Part shown: one piece after another, positions 1-8,085 of the stretch | Layout of the letters: every line of letters begins with the position of its first letter | Position numbering within the stretch: position 1 is the first letter of the stretch | Assembly: GCA_039180675.1 (NCBI GenBank) | Contig: JBCDDC010000015.1 | Span: forward strand, 55,273-119,272 | Direction: 5' to 3' | Length of the DNA stretch: 64,000 nt | From: Thermohalobaculum sp039180675 | Lineage (GTDB): Bacteria; Pseudomonadota; Alphaproteobacteria; Rhodobacterales; Rhodobacteraceae | Made by a program: the position numbers and the translations under genes | Notes under the pieces: model-generated | The model's input: only the letters and a program-made list of their open reading frames with translations | Told to the model about the DNA's origin: nothing | The model's database searches: none

Positions 1-63
1 GAAGAAGCCACGCCGGCTCAACATCTGTTCCTTCACGGATGTCATCACGCAGATATCGCACAT
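1..63 (-). CDS. Cyclase-family protein, N-terminal fragment (runs off window)
   Basis: Only the first 21 codons are present, reading MCDICVMTSVKEQMLSRRGFF. The ATG lies at 63-61 behind a strong ribosome site (AAGGAGG). A short Cys-x-x-Cys start followed by a SRRGFF twin-arginine-like motif is, from memory, typical of exported cyclase-family (kynurenine-formamidase-like) proteins in Rhodobacteraceae; the body of the protein is outside the window, so this is tentative. It is divergent from the ferredoxin reductase at 188, with a 124-bp gap that must hold both promoters. Confidence 0.5.
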   Translation of the reverse strand, partial: MCDICVMTSVKEQMLSRRGFF

Positions 64-187
64 GGGGGCCTCCTTATCGTTCCTCTATCGATGATCGCGA
101 AGGCGCCTGGAAATGTCCATGGCCGCGATTGAACGATTGCGCCGACGAAAACCTCGTGGCAGATGCGACTGAGATAATGGAGGCAGC

Positions 188-1393
188 ATGAACGATCGCA
201 TCGTCGTGGTTGGGGCGGGACAGGCGGCTGCCTCTCTGGTTGGAAAACTGAGATCAGAGGGCTTCAAAGGCCCGATCACGTTGTTTGGTGCCGAGCCAGC
301 GTTGCCGTACCAGCGCCCGCCGCTTTCGAAGAAGTATCTGTTGGGCGAGATGGAGGTCGAGCGCCTCTATCTCCGACCCGAAAGCTGGTATTCGGAGAAC
401 GAGGTTGAGACACGGCTCGGGACCCGAATTGTCTCGATCGATCCTGCGGCCCGGGAGGTCGTGCTGGAAGACGGCGAGCGCCTTGGATACTCGCAGCTTG
501 CTCTGACCACTGGATCGGTCCCGAGGCGTCTGCCGCAAGAAATCGGCGGGGCACTAGAGGGCGTGTTTACCGTCAGGGATCTCGCGGATGTCGACCGGAT
601 GGCGCCGGAATTCGAAGCCGGCCGTCGCGTGCTGATCATCGGTGGCGGCTATATCGGGCTCGAAGCCGCTGCGGTTGCCGCGTCCAAAGGGCTTAAGGTG
701 ACCGTGGTCGAGATGGCGGAGCGCATCCTGCAAAGGGTTGCGGCGCCGGCGACGGCCGATTTCATCCGGTCGCTGCATCAATCGCATGGCGTGGAGATCT
801 GCGAAGGGGTTGGCCTCGAAAGGCTCGAAGGCGATGAGCGCGTCGAGCGGGCCATCCTTTCCGACGGGTCGGCTCTAGAGGTTGATTTCGCGGTCGTCGG
901 CATCGGGATCGCGCCAGACACGCATCTCGCCGAAGCTGCGGGTCTGGAGATCGACAACGGGATCAAGGTCGATGCGTTTTCACGCACCTCCGCCCCCAAC
1001 ATCTACGCCGCAGGTGACTGCGCCAGCTTCCCCTATCGCGGCGAGCGTATCCGCCTGGAATCCGTTCCCAATGCCATCGAGCAAGGCGAGAATGCCGCGC
1101 TCAATATGCTGGGCAAGGGCGAGGAATACGTCGCCAAGCCCTGGTTCTGGTCGGATCAGTACGACATGAAGCTGCAGATCGCCGGGTTGAATTCCGGTTG
1201 GGACGAGACGGTGGTTCGCCCCGGTGCGCGGGAGGGCACCCAATCGGTCTGGTACTACAAGGGCGATAAGCTCCTAGCAGTGGATGCGATGAGCGATGCA
1301 CGTTCCTATATGATCGGGAAGCGCGTGATCGAAGCCGGGGGAACTCTGCCGAAATCGGATGTCGCGGATCCTGAGGTGAAGCTGAAACCCTAG
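188..1393 (+). CDS. FAD-dependent ferredoxin/rubredoxin reductase
   Basis: This 401-residue flavoprotein would pass electrons from NAD(P)H to a small iron-sulfur protein serving a cytochrome P450 or Rieske oxygenase. An N-terminal FAD motif (VVVGAGQAAAS, about residues 6-16) and a central NAD motif (IIGGGYIGLEAA, about 154-165) give the two-dinucleotide-fold layout of the putidaredoxin/rhodocoxin reductase family, with the usual length and the C-terminal YAAGDCA FAD-contact motif. GGAGG lies seven bases before the ATG. No ferredoxin gene is adjacent; the Rieske oxygenase at 36.7 kb is a possible but unproven client. Its stop codon overlaps the stop of the convergent SDR gene. Confidence 0.85.
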   Translation: MNDRIVVVGAGQAAASLVGKLRSEGFKGPITLFGAEPALPYQRPPLSKKYLLGEMEVERLYLRPESWYSENEVETRLGTRIVSIDPAAREVVLEDGERLGYSQLALTTGSVPRRLPQEIGGALEGVFTVRDLADVDRMAPEFEAGRRVLIIGGGYIGLEAAAVAASKGLKVTVVEMAERILQRVAAPATADFIRSLHQSHGVEICEGVGLERLEGDERVERAILSDGSALEVDFAVVGIGIAPDTHLAEAAGLEIDNGIKVDAFSRTSAPNIYAAGDCASFPYRGERIRLESVPNAIEQGENAALNMLGKGEEYVAKPWFWSDQYDMKLQIAGLNSGWDETVVRPGAREGTQSVWYYKGDKLLAVDAMSDARSYMIGKRVIEAGGTLPKSDVADPEVKLKP

Positions 1394-2166
1394 GCGGTCA
1401 TCGCGCCATCAAGCCTGATCTCCTGGCCTGTGAAGAACGTATTCGCCGGTGATAGGGCGAAGAGAACGGCCGGAACGACCTCTTCTGGCTCCCCGATCCG
1501 GCCAAGCGGTATACCTGCGGCAAGCTGCTTCAGCCCCTGCTCGGTGTCGTCGAAGTCCTTCACGATCCCATCCATCACCATTCGGGTTCTGAAGAAGACC
1601 GGACAGAGCGTGTTCACCCGCACACCATGCCTCGCATACTCCAGTGCCGCTGAGCGGCTGAGGCCGACAACCGCATGCTTCGCAGCTGCATAGACGCTCA
1701 GCTTTGGAGCCCCTACGACACCGGCAATCGATGCCGTGTTGAGGATCGAGCCGACCTCCCCGGTTTCCTTGAAGCGTTGGTGCAGATAGGGGATCTGGGC
1801 CTGCATCGCGTAATGAACGCCCAAAAAGTTCACTGACATCACCTTGTCGACCGTTGCCTGGTCCGTATCAGGCTGGCGGGTCAGGGTTTGCTCGACCCCG
1901 GCATTGTTGAAAGCGCCGTCCAGCCGGCCGAAACGCTTCGACGCCATCTCGACGCAGGCTTTCGCCAGTTGCGGGTCTGAGACGTCGCCCGCGAGAACTG
2001 CGATCTCGGTGTCCACTGTCGCCGCCAATTCTTCGAGCTTGTCTTGATGCAGATCGGTCAGCACGAGGCGGGCACCTGCTTGGGCAAGCGCGCTCGCAGC
2101 GACAGTGCCGAACCCGCCCGTTGCGCCAGAGATCAGAATCACCCGCCCGTCAAAATCCCTTGTCAT
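1390..2166 (-). CDS. SDR-family oxidoreductase
   Basis: This classical short-chain dehydrogenase/reductase has 258 residues. The cofactor motif is GATGGFG near residue 14, the NNAG motif follows around residue 90, and the catalytic YxxxK is seen in SVYAAAKHAVV. It should interconvert a hydroxyl and a ketone using NAD(P)H. It is co-translated with the upstream SDR (ATGA overlap at 2163-2166), so the two probably act on the same substrate series. The 3' end converges on the ferredoxin reductase, the two stops sharing a CTAG palindrome. The substrate cannot be read from sequence; the neighbourhood suggests a step on a hydroxyacyl-CoA or related lipid intermediate. Confidence 0.8.
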   Translation of the reverse strand: MTRDFDGRVILISGATGGFGTVAASALAQAGARLVLTDLHQDKLEELAATVDTEIAVLAGDVSDPQLAKACVEMASKRFGRLDGAFNNAGVEQTLTRQPDTDQATVDKVMSVNFLGVHYAMQAQIPYLHQRFKETGEVGSILNTASIAGVVGAPKLSVYAAAKHAVVGLSRSAALEYARHGVRVNTLCPVFFRTRMVMDGIVKDFDDTEQGLKQLAAGIPLGRIGEPEEVVPAVLFALSPANTFFTGQEIRLDGAMTA

Positions 2167-2987
2167 TGACGCCCCCGGGGGAACAGCACCGAATTGGCCT
2201 CTGACTTCATGCCACCGTCGATCGGGATAATCGCACCGGTCACATAGGCGCCTCCCTTGCCGCAGAGGTACAGCGTGGCGGCGGCGATGTCCGACGGCTC
2301 GCCCAGACGGCCGAGCGGAATGGCGGCGCCCATGGCGGCGGCCTTTCGCTCATCCTCGGTCGCGAATGCTGTCATCCGGCTCCGGAACGGGCCCGGTGCG
2401 AAGGCGTTGCAAGTGATCCGTTTCGCGGCAAGGTCATTGGCGAAGATGTCGGTGAGGTGATGCACCGCCGCCTTCGATGCCGCGTAGGAGAATGCCATGT
2501 CCGCCACTGGCTTCGTACCCATCACAGAGCCCAGGTTGATGATCCGGGCCGGGTCTTCATCCGTTGCCGCGGCTTCAAGCAGCGGTGTTAAATCGCGGGT
2601 TAAAGTGAAGAGACCAGTGACATTGACACTCATCACTTTTTCCCAGGCTGCATAGGGGAAGGTTTCGAACGGTTCGCCCCAGCTCACACCTGCGTTGTTG
2701 ACCAGGATATGCAGCCTGTCCGTCCGGCGCTTCACTTCGTCTGAGAGTGCGGTGACGCCCTCCTTCGAACCGACATCGCCGGCAAATCCTTCCGCCTCGC
2801 CCGGCGCGTCCAGGGCGTTGAGCTCGGCAGCGACCGCCTCGCAATCCGCGCCTTTTCGCGATGCGATCAGCACCCGGGCGCCTGCACGGACCAGCGATTC
2901 CGCGATCATTCGCCCGATCCCCGTCGCGCCGCCCGTCACCAGTGCAATCTTGTTGCCGACGCCAAAAAGTTCCGTAAGGTAAGGCAT
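2163..2987 (-). CDS. SDR-family oxidoreductase
   Basis: This 274-residue classical SDR has the Rossmann motif TGGATGIG near residue 19, NNAG around residue 97 and the catalytic pair in FSYAASKAAV. The C-terminal GGAYVTGAIIPIDGG segment is typical of FabG-like and hydroxyacyl/steroid dehydrogenase-like SDRs. It is the first gene of a two-gene minus-strand operon and overlaps the second by ATGA. Its promoter (TATAAT at 3039-3034 on the minus strand) overlaps the inverted repeat proposed as the TetR operator, so it is likely controlled by the divergent TetR regulator. Confidence 0.8.
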   Translation of the reverse strand: MPYLTELFGVGNKIALVTGGATGIGRMIAESLVRAGARVLIASRKGADCEAVAAELNALDAPGEAEGFAGDVGSKEGVTALSDEVKRRTDRLHILVNNAGVSWGEPFETFPYAAWEKVMSVNVTGLFTLTRDLTPLLEAAATDEDPARIINLGSVMGTKPVADMAFSYAASKAAVHHLTDIFANDLAAKRITCNAFAPGPFRSRMTAFATEDERKAAAMGAAIPLGRLGEPSDIAAATLYLCGKGGAYVTGAIIPIDGGMKSEANSVLFPRGRQ

Positions 2988-3028
2988 TTATCCCCCTGAG
3001 CACTTCAATCTGATCATTGAGAATCGGT

Positions 3029-3057
3029 TTGACATTATACTGAGCAGTATGCAACGA
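3029..3057. promoter_or_regulatory. Divergent promoter with TetR-type operator
   Basis: An inverted repeat ATACTG-AG-CAGTAT lies at 3037-3050. On the plus strand it fills the spacer after a TTGACA hexamer (3029-3034); on the minus strand a perfect TATAAT (3039-3034) overlaps one arm. A closely similar repeat occurs at 13005-13020 in front of fadD, also directly after a TTGACT hexamer. Placement between divergent regulator and SDR genes is typical of autorepression by a TetR protein; which protein binds is inference. Confidence 0.6.
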
Positions 3058-3140
3058 CCCGTCGTGTTCATGGTATGACGACATCTGTACCATGTCACCG
3101 GTCAGGACCCCAGAGAAGGGCCGCGGAGAGACGGGAAGGA

Positions 3141-3794
3141 ATGCAGGAAGCCATGTCGGTTGCACCGAAGGAAAAGGACGTCGTGCCTCTGGAGCCGGAG
3201 GAGGCAATCCTGCGCGCTGCCGCGGCGTGTTTTTCCGAGCGTGGCTTCTCGGCGACCAGTGTCGACGAGGTCGCGCGGAGAATGGGTTACACGAAGGGCC
3301 GGATCTATCACTACTTCCGCTCGAAGGGGGAACTCTTCATCGCAACCGCGCGCTTCGGTCTGGATCGTCTGGTGGCGGAGGTGGACATTGCCGTCAAGCA
3401 AGACACGGCGTCGGCGAAGGACCGGCTCGCCGCGATGTCACGGGCGCATGTTCTCACGCAGATTCGGGATCTCGCCTTTCATCGGGTGATGCTGCAGGGG
3501 GTTACGATGGTCGTGCGCGGGGCGACGACGCCGGACGAGCGCGACCTGCTGGAAGAATTTCTTGCGCGCCAGCGTGCCTATGAGGGTATTTTTCGCGCTG
3601 TGATCCGGGATGGAATGGACTCCGGCGAGTTTCGCAGGGGCAACCTCACGCTGATGACAAAGACCCTGCTGCTGTCGCTGAACGGCGCGTGTTTCTGGTT
3701 CTCGGAGCGCGCAAATCAGGACAAGGAAGAACTCACTCAGATTGCCAACCATCTGGTCCATCAGGCCTTATACGGTCTCGGGAAGCAATGCTGA
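3141..3794 (+). CDS. TetR/AcrR-family transcriptional regulator
   Basis: The N-terminal helix-turn-helix reads AAACFSERGFSATSVDEVA followed by GRIYHYFRSKGELF, the signature of TetR DNA-binding domains; the remaining all-helical part is the ligand pocket. I start at ATG 3141 (217 residues); ATG 3153 is an alternative, and a longer reading from 3075 adds an unconserved-looking leader. The gene diverges from the SDR pair and overlaps the acyl-CoA dehydrogenase start by ATGCTGA, so it leads the operon. It probably responds to an acyl-CoA or related hydrophobic ligand and represses through the palindromes at 3037-3050 and 13005-13020. Confidence 0.85.
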   Translation: MQEAMSVAPKEKDVVPLEPEEAILRAAAACFSERGFSATSVDEVARRMGYTKGRIYHYFRSKGELFIATARFGLDRLVAEVDIAVKQDTASAKDRLAAMSRAHVLTQIRDLAFHRVMLQGVTMVVRGATTPDERDLLEEFLARQRAYEGIFRAVIRDGMDSGEFRRGNLTLMTKTLLLSLNGACFWFSERANQDKEELTQIANHLVHQALYGLGKQC

Positions 3795-5038
3795 CGACGC
3801 CGGACAACATGAACCTCGGAGTGAGCGCGCAGGTCGCGCCGATGCTCGCTGAGGTTCGGGAGATGGTCCGCGGCCCAATCGCCGAAGCCTCCGAGGAATG
3901 GGAGCGGGAGGTGCCGAAGGAAGGCCGGTGGGTTCTGACGGCGCGGCAGTCGGAGCTTCTCGAGGGTCTCAAGGCGGATGCGAAGGCGAAAGGTCTTTGG
4001 AACCTGTGGCTTACAGGAGACCAGGGCGGCCCGGGCCTTAGCACTGTTGAATATGCCTATCTGGCCGAGGAAATGGGTCGGACGCATCTTGGCGCCGAGG
4101 TCTTCAACTGTTCGGCGCCGGACACTGGCAACATGGAGGTTCTGACCCGGTTTGGCAGTACCGCCCAGCAGGAGAAGTGGCTCAAACCACTCCTGGATGG
4201 CGAGATCCGGTCCGCCTACCTGATGACAGAGCCGGACGTCGCTTCGTCGGACGCGACCAATATAGCGATGAGCTGCGTTCGAGACGGCGATTCATATGTT
4301 CTTAGTGGCGAGAAATGGTGGGCCTCCGGTGCCGGTGATCCGCGCTGTGCCCTCTACGTGGTCATGGTTCGGTCGGGTGGCGAAGATGCCCCAGTGCATG
4401 GCCGCCATTCGATCATTCTTGTCGATCCCGCGAGTGCAGGGATCGAGGTCTTACGGCCGATGGAAGTCTACGGTCAGGATGACGCTCCGCACGGGCACAT
4501 GCACATCCGCTTCACCGACGTTCGCGTCCCGGCTGAGAACATCGTGCTGGGCGAAGGCCGGGGGTTCGAGATCGCGCAGGGCCGTCTCGGTCCGGGTAGA
4601 ATTCACCACTGCATGCGCGCGATCGGCCACGCCGAGGCCGCGTTGGAGCGGCTCTGCCAGCGGTCACTGCGCCGCGAGGCGTTCGGCAAGCCGCTCGCCC
4701 ATCTCGGCCAGAACTATGACATCATCGCCGAGGCGCGCATGGAGATCGAGATGGCGCGCCTCCTCTGCCTCAAAGCCGCATGGATGATGGATCGGGGTGA
4801 TCCGCGCGCGGCGGCCCCGTGGATTTCGATGATCAAGGTGATCGCGCCGCGCGTCTCGCTGAAAGTCGTCGATGAAGCGGCGCAGATGCATGGCGGCGAG
4901 GGCCTCAGCCAGGACACGCCGCTGGCGAAATCGTGGACGCTGCTGCGGACGCTCCGTCTGGCCGATGGGCCGGATGCCGTGCATCGCCGCCAGGTCGCGC
5001 GCGCCGAACTGCGCAAGCATACGCAGGAAAGGGTCTGA
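3788..5038 (+). CDS. Acyl-CoA dehydrogenase, ACAD10/11-like
   Basis: This FAD enzyme of 416 residues oxidises an acyl-CoA to the 2-enoyl-CoA. The family blocks LMTEPDVASSDATNI (FAD contact) and MHGGEGLSQDTPLA are clear. The usual catalytic glutamate of YEGT is replaced by an aspartate in LADGPDAVHR (D393), as is characteristic of the ACAD10/ACAD11 subgroup, which favours unusual or branched acyl groups. A longer open frame starts at 3689 inside the TetR gene; ATG 3788 is preferred because it gives the normal N-terminus and overlaps the TetR stop. The aminoglycoside-phosphotransferase-like partner often found with ACAD11 is not adjacent. Confidence 0.85.
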   Translation: MLTTPDNMNLGVSAQVAPMLAEVREMVRGPIAEASEEWEREVPKEGRWVLTARQSELLEGLKADAKAKGLWNLWLTGDQGGPGLSTVEYAYLAEEMGRTHLGAEVFNCSAPDTGNMEVLTRFGSTAQQEKWLKPLLDGEIRSAYLMTEPDVASSDATNIAMSCVRDGDSYVLSGEKWWASGAGDPRCALYVVMVRSGGEDAPVHGRHSIILVDPASAGIEVLRPMEVYGQDDAPHGHMHIRFTDVRVPAENIVLGEGRGFEIAQGRLGPGRIHHCMRAIGHAEAALERLCQRSLRREAFGKPLAHLGQNYDIIAEARMEIEMARLLCLKAAWMMDRGDPRAAAPWISMIKVIAPRVSLKVVDEAAQMHGGEGLSQDTPLAKSWTLLRTLRLADGPDAVHRRQVARAELRKHTQERV

Positions 5039-5040
5039 TC

Positions 5041-6081
5041 TTGTCGCTCCCGACCGATATGCAAGCTTTGACGCTCAAGGAGGACGGGTTCGGCCGAGGA
5101 CCAGGGATCGGGCCGTATCTTGAGGATTTTGACAGCCATCTGTCCGTCGATCGCATCCCGTTGCCGACGCCTGGCGAGGGCCAAGTGCTGATCCGGCTTC
5201 GCAAAGCCGCCGTGAACCCATCGGACATCCACTTCGTGAAGGGCGAGTATGGTTTGCCGCGGGTGAAGCATGCCGTGGCTGGGTTCGAGGGTTGCGGTGA
5301 CGTGGTGGCGACTGGCGGAAAGGCCGAGGCGCTCGCGGATCGGCGCGTGGCCTTTATCGGCTCACCAACGGGAACGGGTGCGTGGGCCGAGTATGTTCTG
5401 GCTGAGGCGACATCCTGCGTTCCCCTGCCGGATGCCATCCGCGATGAAGATGGTGCCGCGTTCTTCGTCAATCCGCTCACCGCTGTCGGGATGATTTCGC
5501 TGGTCGAGGACTACGGCTCACCCGCGGTCGTGCTCAGCGCCGGTGCCAGTCAGTTGAGCAAGCTGATGATCGGGCTCGCGGCGGAGCGGGGGATCAAGAC
5601 CATCGCGCTGGTCCGACGGGCGGAACAGATCGATCTGCTCAGCGGGTTGGGCGCTGACCATCCGCTCGATATCACGGCTGAGGACTTCCCGGCCGCTTTC
5701 GCCGAAGCAAGCAAACAGGAGAAACCGCGGGTCTTTCTGGATGCGGTCGTCGATGATGTGTCGGCAAAGATCTTCTTCGGTATGCCGAACCGGACCCGGT
5801 GGGTCATCTACGGGTTGCTGGATCCCAAGCCCAGCGTTCTCGATCAGATGGGGCAGCTTGTCTTTACCGGGAAGAAGATCGAGGGTTTCTGGCTGACCCA
5901 TTGGCTGACATCGGTCGATCAGAAAACACGGGAGGCAGCCTTTTCCACTGTTTTTCGAAAATTCAGCTCTGGGGAGTGGCAAACTGACGTTAGGGAAGAG
6001 ATAGAATTGAGCAAAGCGCCCGAAAAACTGGCGCCGTTACTGAGGCAGAGCAATACAGGCAAGCTGTTGTTTGTGCCGTAG
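5041..6081 (+). CDS. Zinc-independent MDR oxidoreductase (quinone reductase/enoyl reductase-like)
   Basis: This 346-residue medium-chain dehydrogenase/reductase has the N-terminal GroES-like fold (VNPSDIHFVKGEYG, VAGFEGCGDVV) and a nucleotide-binding half around VVLSAGASQLSKL. Structural zinc cysteines are absent, placing it with NADPH quinone/enoyl reductases. No ATG has a good ribosome site: the first ATG (5059) is preceded by a pyrimidine-rich stretch, whereas TTG 5041 lies eight bases after AGGAAAGG, so TTG is my preferred start. It begins two bases after the acyl-CoA dehydrogenase stop, implying one transcript. Confidence 0.75.
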   Translation: MSLPTDMQALTLKEDGFGRGPGIGPYLEDFDSHLSVDRIPLPTPGEGQVLIRLRKAAVNPSDIHFVKGEYGLPRVKHAVAGFEGCGDVVATGGKAEALADRRVAFIGSPTGTGAWAEYVLAEATSCVPLPDAIRDEDGAAFFVNPLTAVGMISLVEDYGSPAVVLSAGASQLSKLMIGLAAERGIKTIALVRRAEQIDLLSGLGADHPLDITAEDFPAAFAEASKQEKPRVFLDAVVDDVSAKIFFGMPNRTRWVIYGLLDPKPSVLDQMGQLVFTGKKIEGFWLTHWLTSVDQKTREAAFSTVFRKFSSGEWQTDVREEIELSKAPEKLAPLLRQSNTGKLLFVP

Positions 6082-6101
6082 GTGCAACAACAACAGACGT
6101 T
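6064..6101 (+). terminator. Possible weak terminator after the MDR gene
   Basis: CTGTTGTT at 6064-6071 can pair with AACAACAG at 6089-6096, enclosing the MDR stop codon, and is followed after three bases by TTTT. The stem is short and AT-rich, so termination is uncertain. The A-rich stretch from 6150 to 6190 is the untranslated leader of the next gene. Confidence 0.3.
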
Positions 6102-6204
6102 TTGCGGCGGGCTTTGAACTGTGAATATGACAGCCGTCGCGGCAGCGTCCAAAACTCGAAGTAAGAAAACAAAACCAATACCGAAAATCGGAGAGGGAAC
6201 GGGA

Positions 6205-8040
6205 ATGCGAGTAAGGTGGAAATCGAGAAGGGGAATTTTGGCTTGTTCGACCGTATTGGTCACTGCGGCAGTCGCCGGTGGTGCTGGCGCAGCGGAATTT
6301 CAGGTCAATGACGATATCAGCATCACGACCAACGTGTCGATCAGTGCGGGCGTCACGTTCCGGACAGAAGAGGCGAGCTCAGAGTCTCTGTTTTCCGGCA
6401 ATGCTGCGACACTCGGCAAGGTTGGTGTGGCAGGCAGCGCCACGCAGGACGACGGCAACCTGAATTTCGACAGGGGTGATCTGGTCTCTAGCCCGTTCAC
6501 GATCGTGGCGGACGCGGAGTTCAACTATCGGGACGATATTGGCTTCTTCATTCGTGGCAAGGGTGTCTATGATCCTGCACTTGATCTCCGAGAAGTGGCG
6601 TTCGGTCATGCACCGAATGGTTTCACGCCCGGAACTCAGCTTGAAGACGAAGGTTTCAACACGCTGGCGCAGTTCGCGACGGCGGATGTGCTCGATGCAT
6701 TTCTTTTCAGTGATGTTGTCGTTGAGGATATTCCGATCGATATCCGTGCGGGTCGGCAGGTGGTGAGCTGGGGAGAGGGCACATTCATCCAGAACGGCAT
6801 CAACTCTATCAACCCGATCGACGTCACAGCCTTCCGTAAGCCCGGCGTGCAGTTGAAAGAGGGCCTGCTTCCGCTCGGGATGATCTACGCAAACGCGGGC
6901 GTGACAGACAATCTGAGCCTCGAAGCCTTCTGGAACTTCGAGTGGCAACAAACGCAGCCAGATGGATGCGGTACTTTCTTCTCAACAGTGGATGTGATCG
7001 CCCAGGGGTGTGATATCCTTTCGTTGGCGTCTTTCGGAGCAGCGATCACTCCTGCACTCGACTCGGATCCAGAGGTGCTCGCTGCGAACTTTGTGCTGAC
7101 GCGCGCCACTGACGTGGGGCCCGACGACTTTGACTTTGACAACTTTGGTATCTCTCCAAGGCTCTATGTGCCCTCGATCGATACTGAGTTTGGCTTCTAT
7201 CTCACCCGGCTGGACAGCCGTCTGCCAGCTCTGAGCTTTACGGCGGGTACCGCTGCAACGACGCCCGGACTCGGCCTCTTGTCTATCGGAGGCGGCGAGC
7301 CGGATGCCGCACGGTACAATGTGCAGTATGAGAGAAACATTCACACGCTGGGACTGAGTGCGGCAACGACGTTGTTCGGCCTCGCGGTCGCGGGAGAGGT
7401 GAGTTATCGGCCGGATCAGCCTGTTCAGATCAACACAAATGATCTCACGCTCGCTGCCGCTACCCTTGGTAACTCGGCGATTGCAGGCATTGAAAACCCG
7501 GCTGACGCGCTTTTCTTGGGCGCGCCGGGCGGCAGCCTAGTCGAGGGTTTCATTCTCACGGATCAGATCCGGGGACAGGGGACCGTTATCGCGTTCTTTG
7601 ACCGCGTGTTAGGCGCAGACAGGATCACGACCATTGGTGAGCTTGGTTTTGAATGGCTGCCGGATCTCGATGGTGACAATCCGCTGGGTCTAAACCTTGG
7701 TCGAGCGTCTATTTTTGGAAACCCTGACTCGAGCGGAAACATTGCGGAAGGTCTGACCGACGCGTTCTCTCTCGGGTTCCGCAGCCGGGTTGAGGCCGCT
7801 TACACAAATGTGTTCGCCGGTGTGAATATGACCCCGAGCTTTTCCTGGTCGCAGGATATAGTTGGGGACTCATCAGACAGCCAGTTCATCGAAGGGCGCA
7901 CCGTGCTCGGCTTCGGCCTGACCTTCGACTACCTGAACAGGTATTCTCTGGCTGTGAACTATACGAGGGAATTCGGAGGAACGTTCAACGGCTTCGATGA
8001 TCGCGACTTTGCGGCAGCCGTTTTCAACGTCCAGTTCTAA
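6205..8040 (+). CDS. DUF1302-family outer-membrane protein
   Basis: The protein has 611 residues with a signal peptide (MRVRWKSRRGIL, hydrophobic stretch, AGAAEF cleavage region) and a body rich in alternating strand-like segments and aromatic residues. It ends in FNVQF, with the terminal phenylalanine typical of outer-membrane beta barrels. It matches what I know of DUF1302 proteins, predicted outer-membrane channels. The open frame extends upstream to a GTG at 6121, but ATG 6205 follows a GGGAACGGGA ribosome site and gives a clean signal peptide. It heads the DUF1302-DUF1329-YCF48-RND module, a recurrent gene set linked to movement of hydrophobic compounds. It is likely the most strongly expressed member. 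Confidence 0.8.
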   Translation: MRVRWKSRRGILACSTVLVTAAVAGGAGAAEFQVNDDISITTNVSISAGVTFRTEEASSESLFSGNAATLGKVGVAGSATQDDGNLNFDRGDLVSSPFTIVADAEFNYRDDIGFFIRGKGVYDPALDLREVAFGHAPNGFTPGTQLEDEGFNTLAQFATADVLDAFLFSDVVVEDIPIDIRAGRQVVSWGEGTFIQNGINSINPIDVTAFRKPGVQLKEGLLPLGMIYANAGVTDNLSLEAFWNFEWQQTQPDGCGTFFSTVDVIAQGCDILSLASFGAAITPALDSDPEVLAANFVLTRATDVGPDDFDFDNFGISPRLYVPSIDTEFGFYLTRLDSRLPALSFTAGTAATTPGLGLLSIGGGEPDAARYNVQYERNIHTLGLSAATTLFGLAVAGEVSYRPDQPVQINTNDLTLAAATLGNSAIAGIENPADALFLGAPGGSLVEGFILTDQIRGQGTVIAFFDRVLGADRITTIGELGFEWLPDLDGDNPLGLNLGRASIFGNPDSSGNIAEGLTDAFSLGFRSRVEAAYTNVFAGVNMTPSFSWSQDIVGDSSDSQFIEGRTVLGFGLTFDYLNRYSLAVNYTREFGGTFNGFDDRDFAAAVFNVQF

Positions 8041-8048
8041 GCTCAAAC

Positions 8049-8068
8049 GGCCGGTCTTTCGGCCGGCC
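8049..8068 (+). other. Intercistronic GGCCGG hairpin
   Basis: GGCCG (8049-8053) pairs with CGGCC (8060-8064), with an alternative six-pair stem using CCGGCC at 8063-8068. It sits between the DUF1302 stop and the DUF1329 ribosome site. No T tract follows, so an mRNA-stability or processing role is more likely than termination. Confidence 0.35.
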
Positions 8069-8085
8069 AAGTTGGAGGAAACAGA

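Noticed and set aside
2575..3207. 210-codon minus-strand frame over the SDR start and regulator promoter
   Set aside because: It covers the SDR N-terminus in another frame and the palindromic promoter; composition is Arg/Pro-rich and unlike a folded protein.
6121..6204. N-terminal extension of the DUF1302 protein from GTG 6121
   Set aside because: It would place 28 charged residues before the signal peptide; ATG 6205 has a ribosome site and a normal signal sequence.
7180..7200. ATACTGAGT as a third TetR operator
   Set aside because: Only one arm is present and it lies deep in a coding region.
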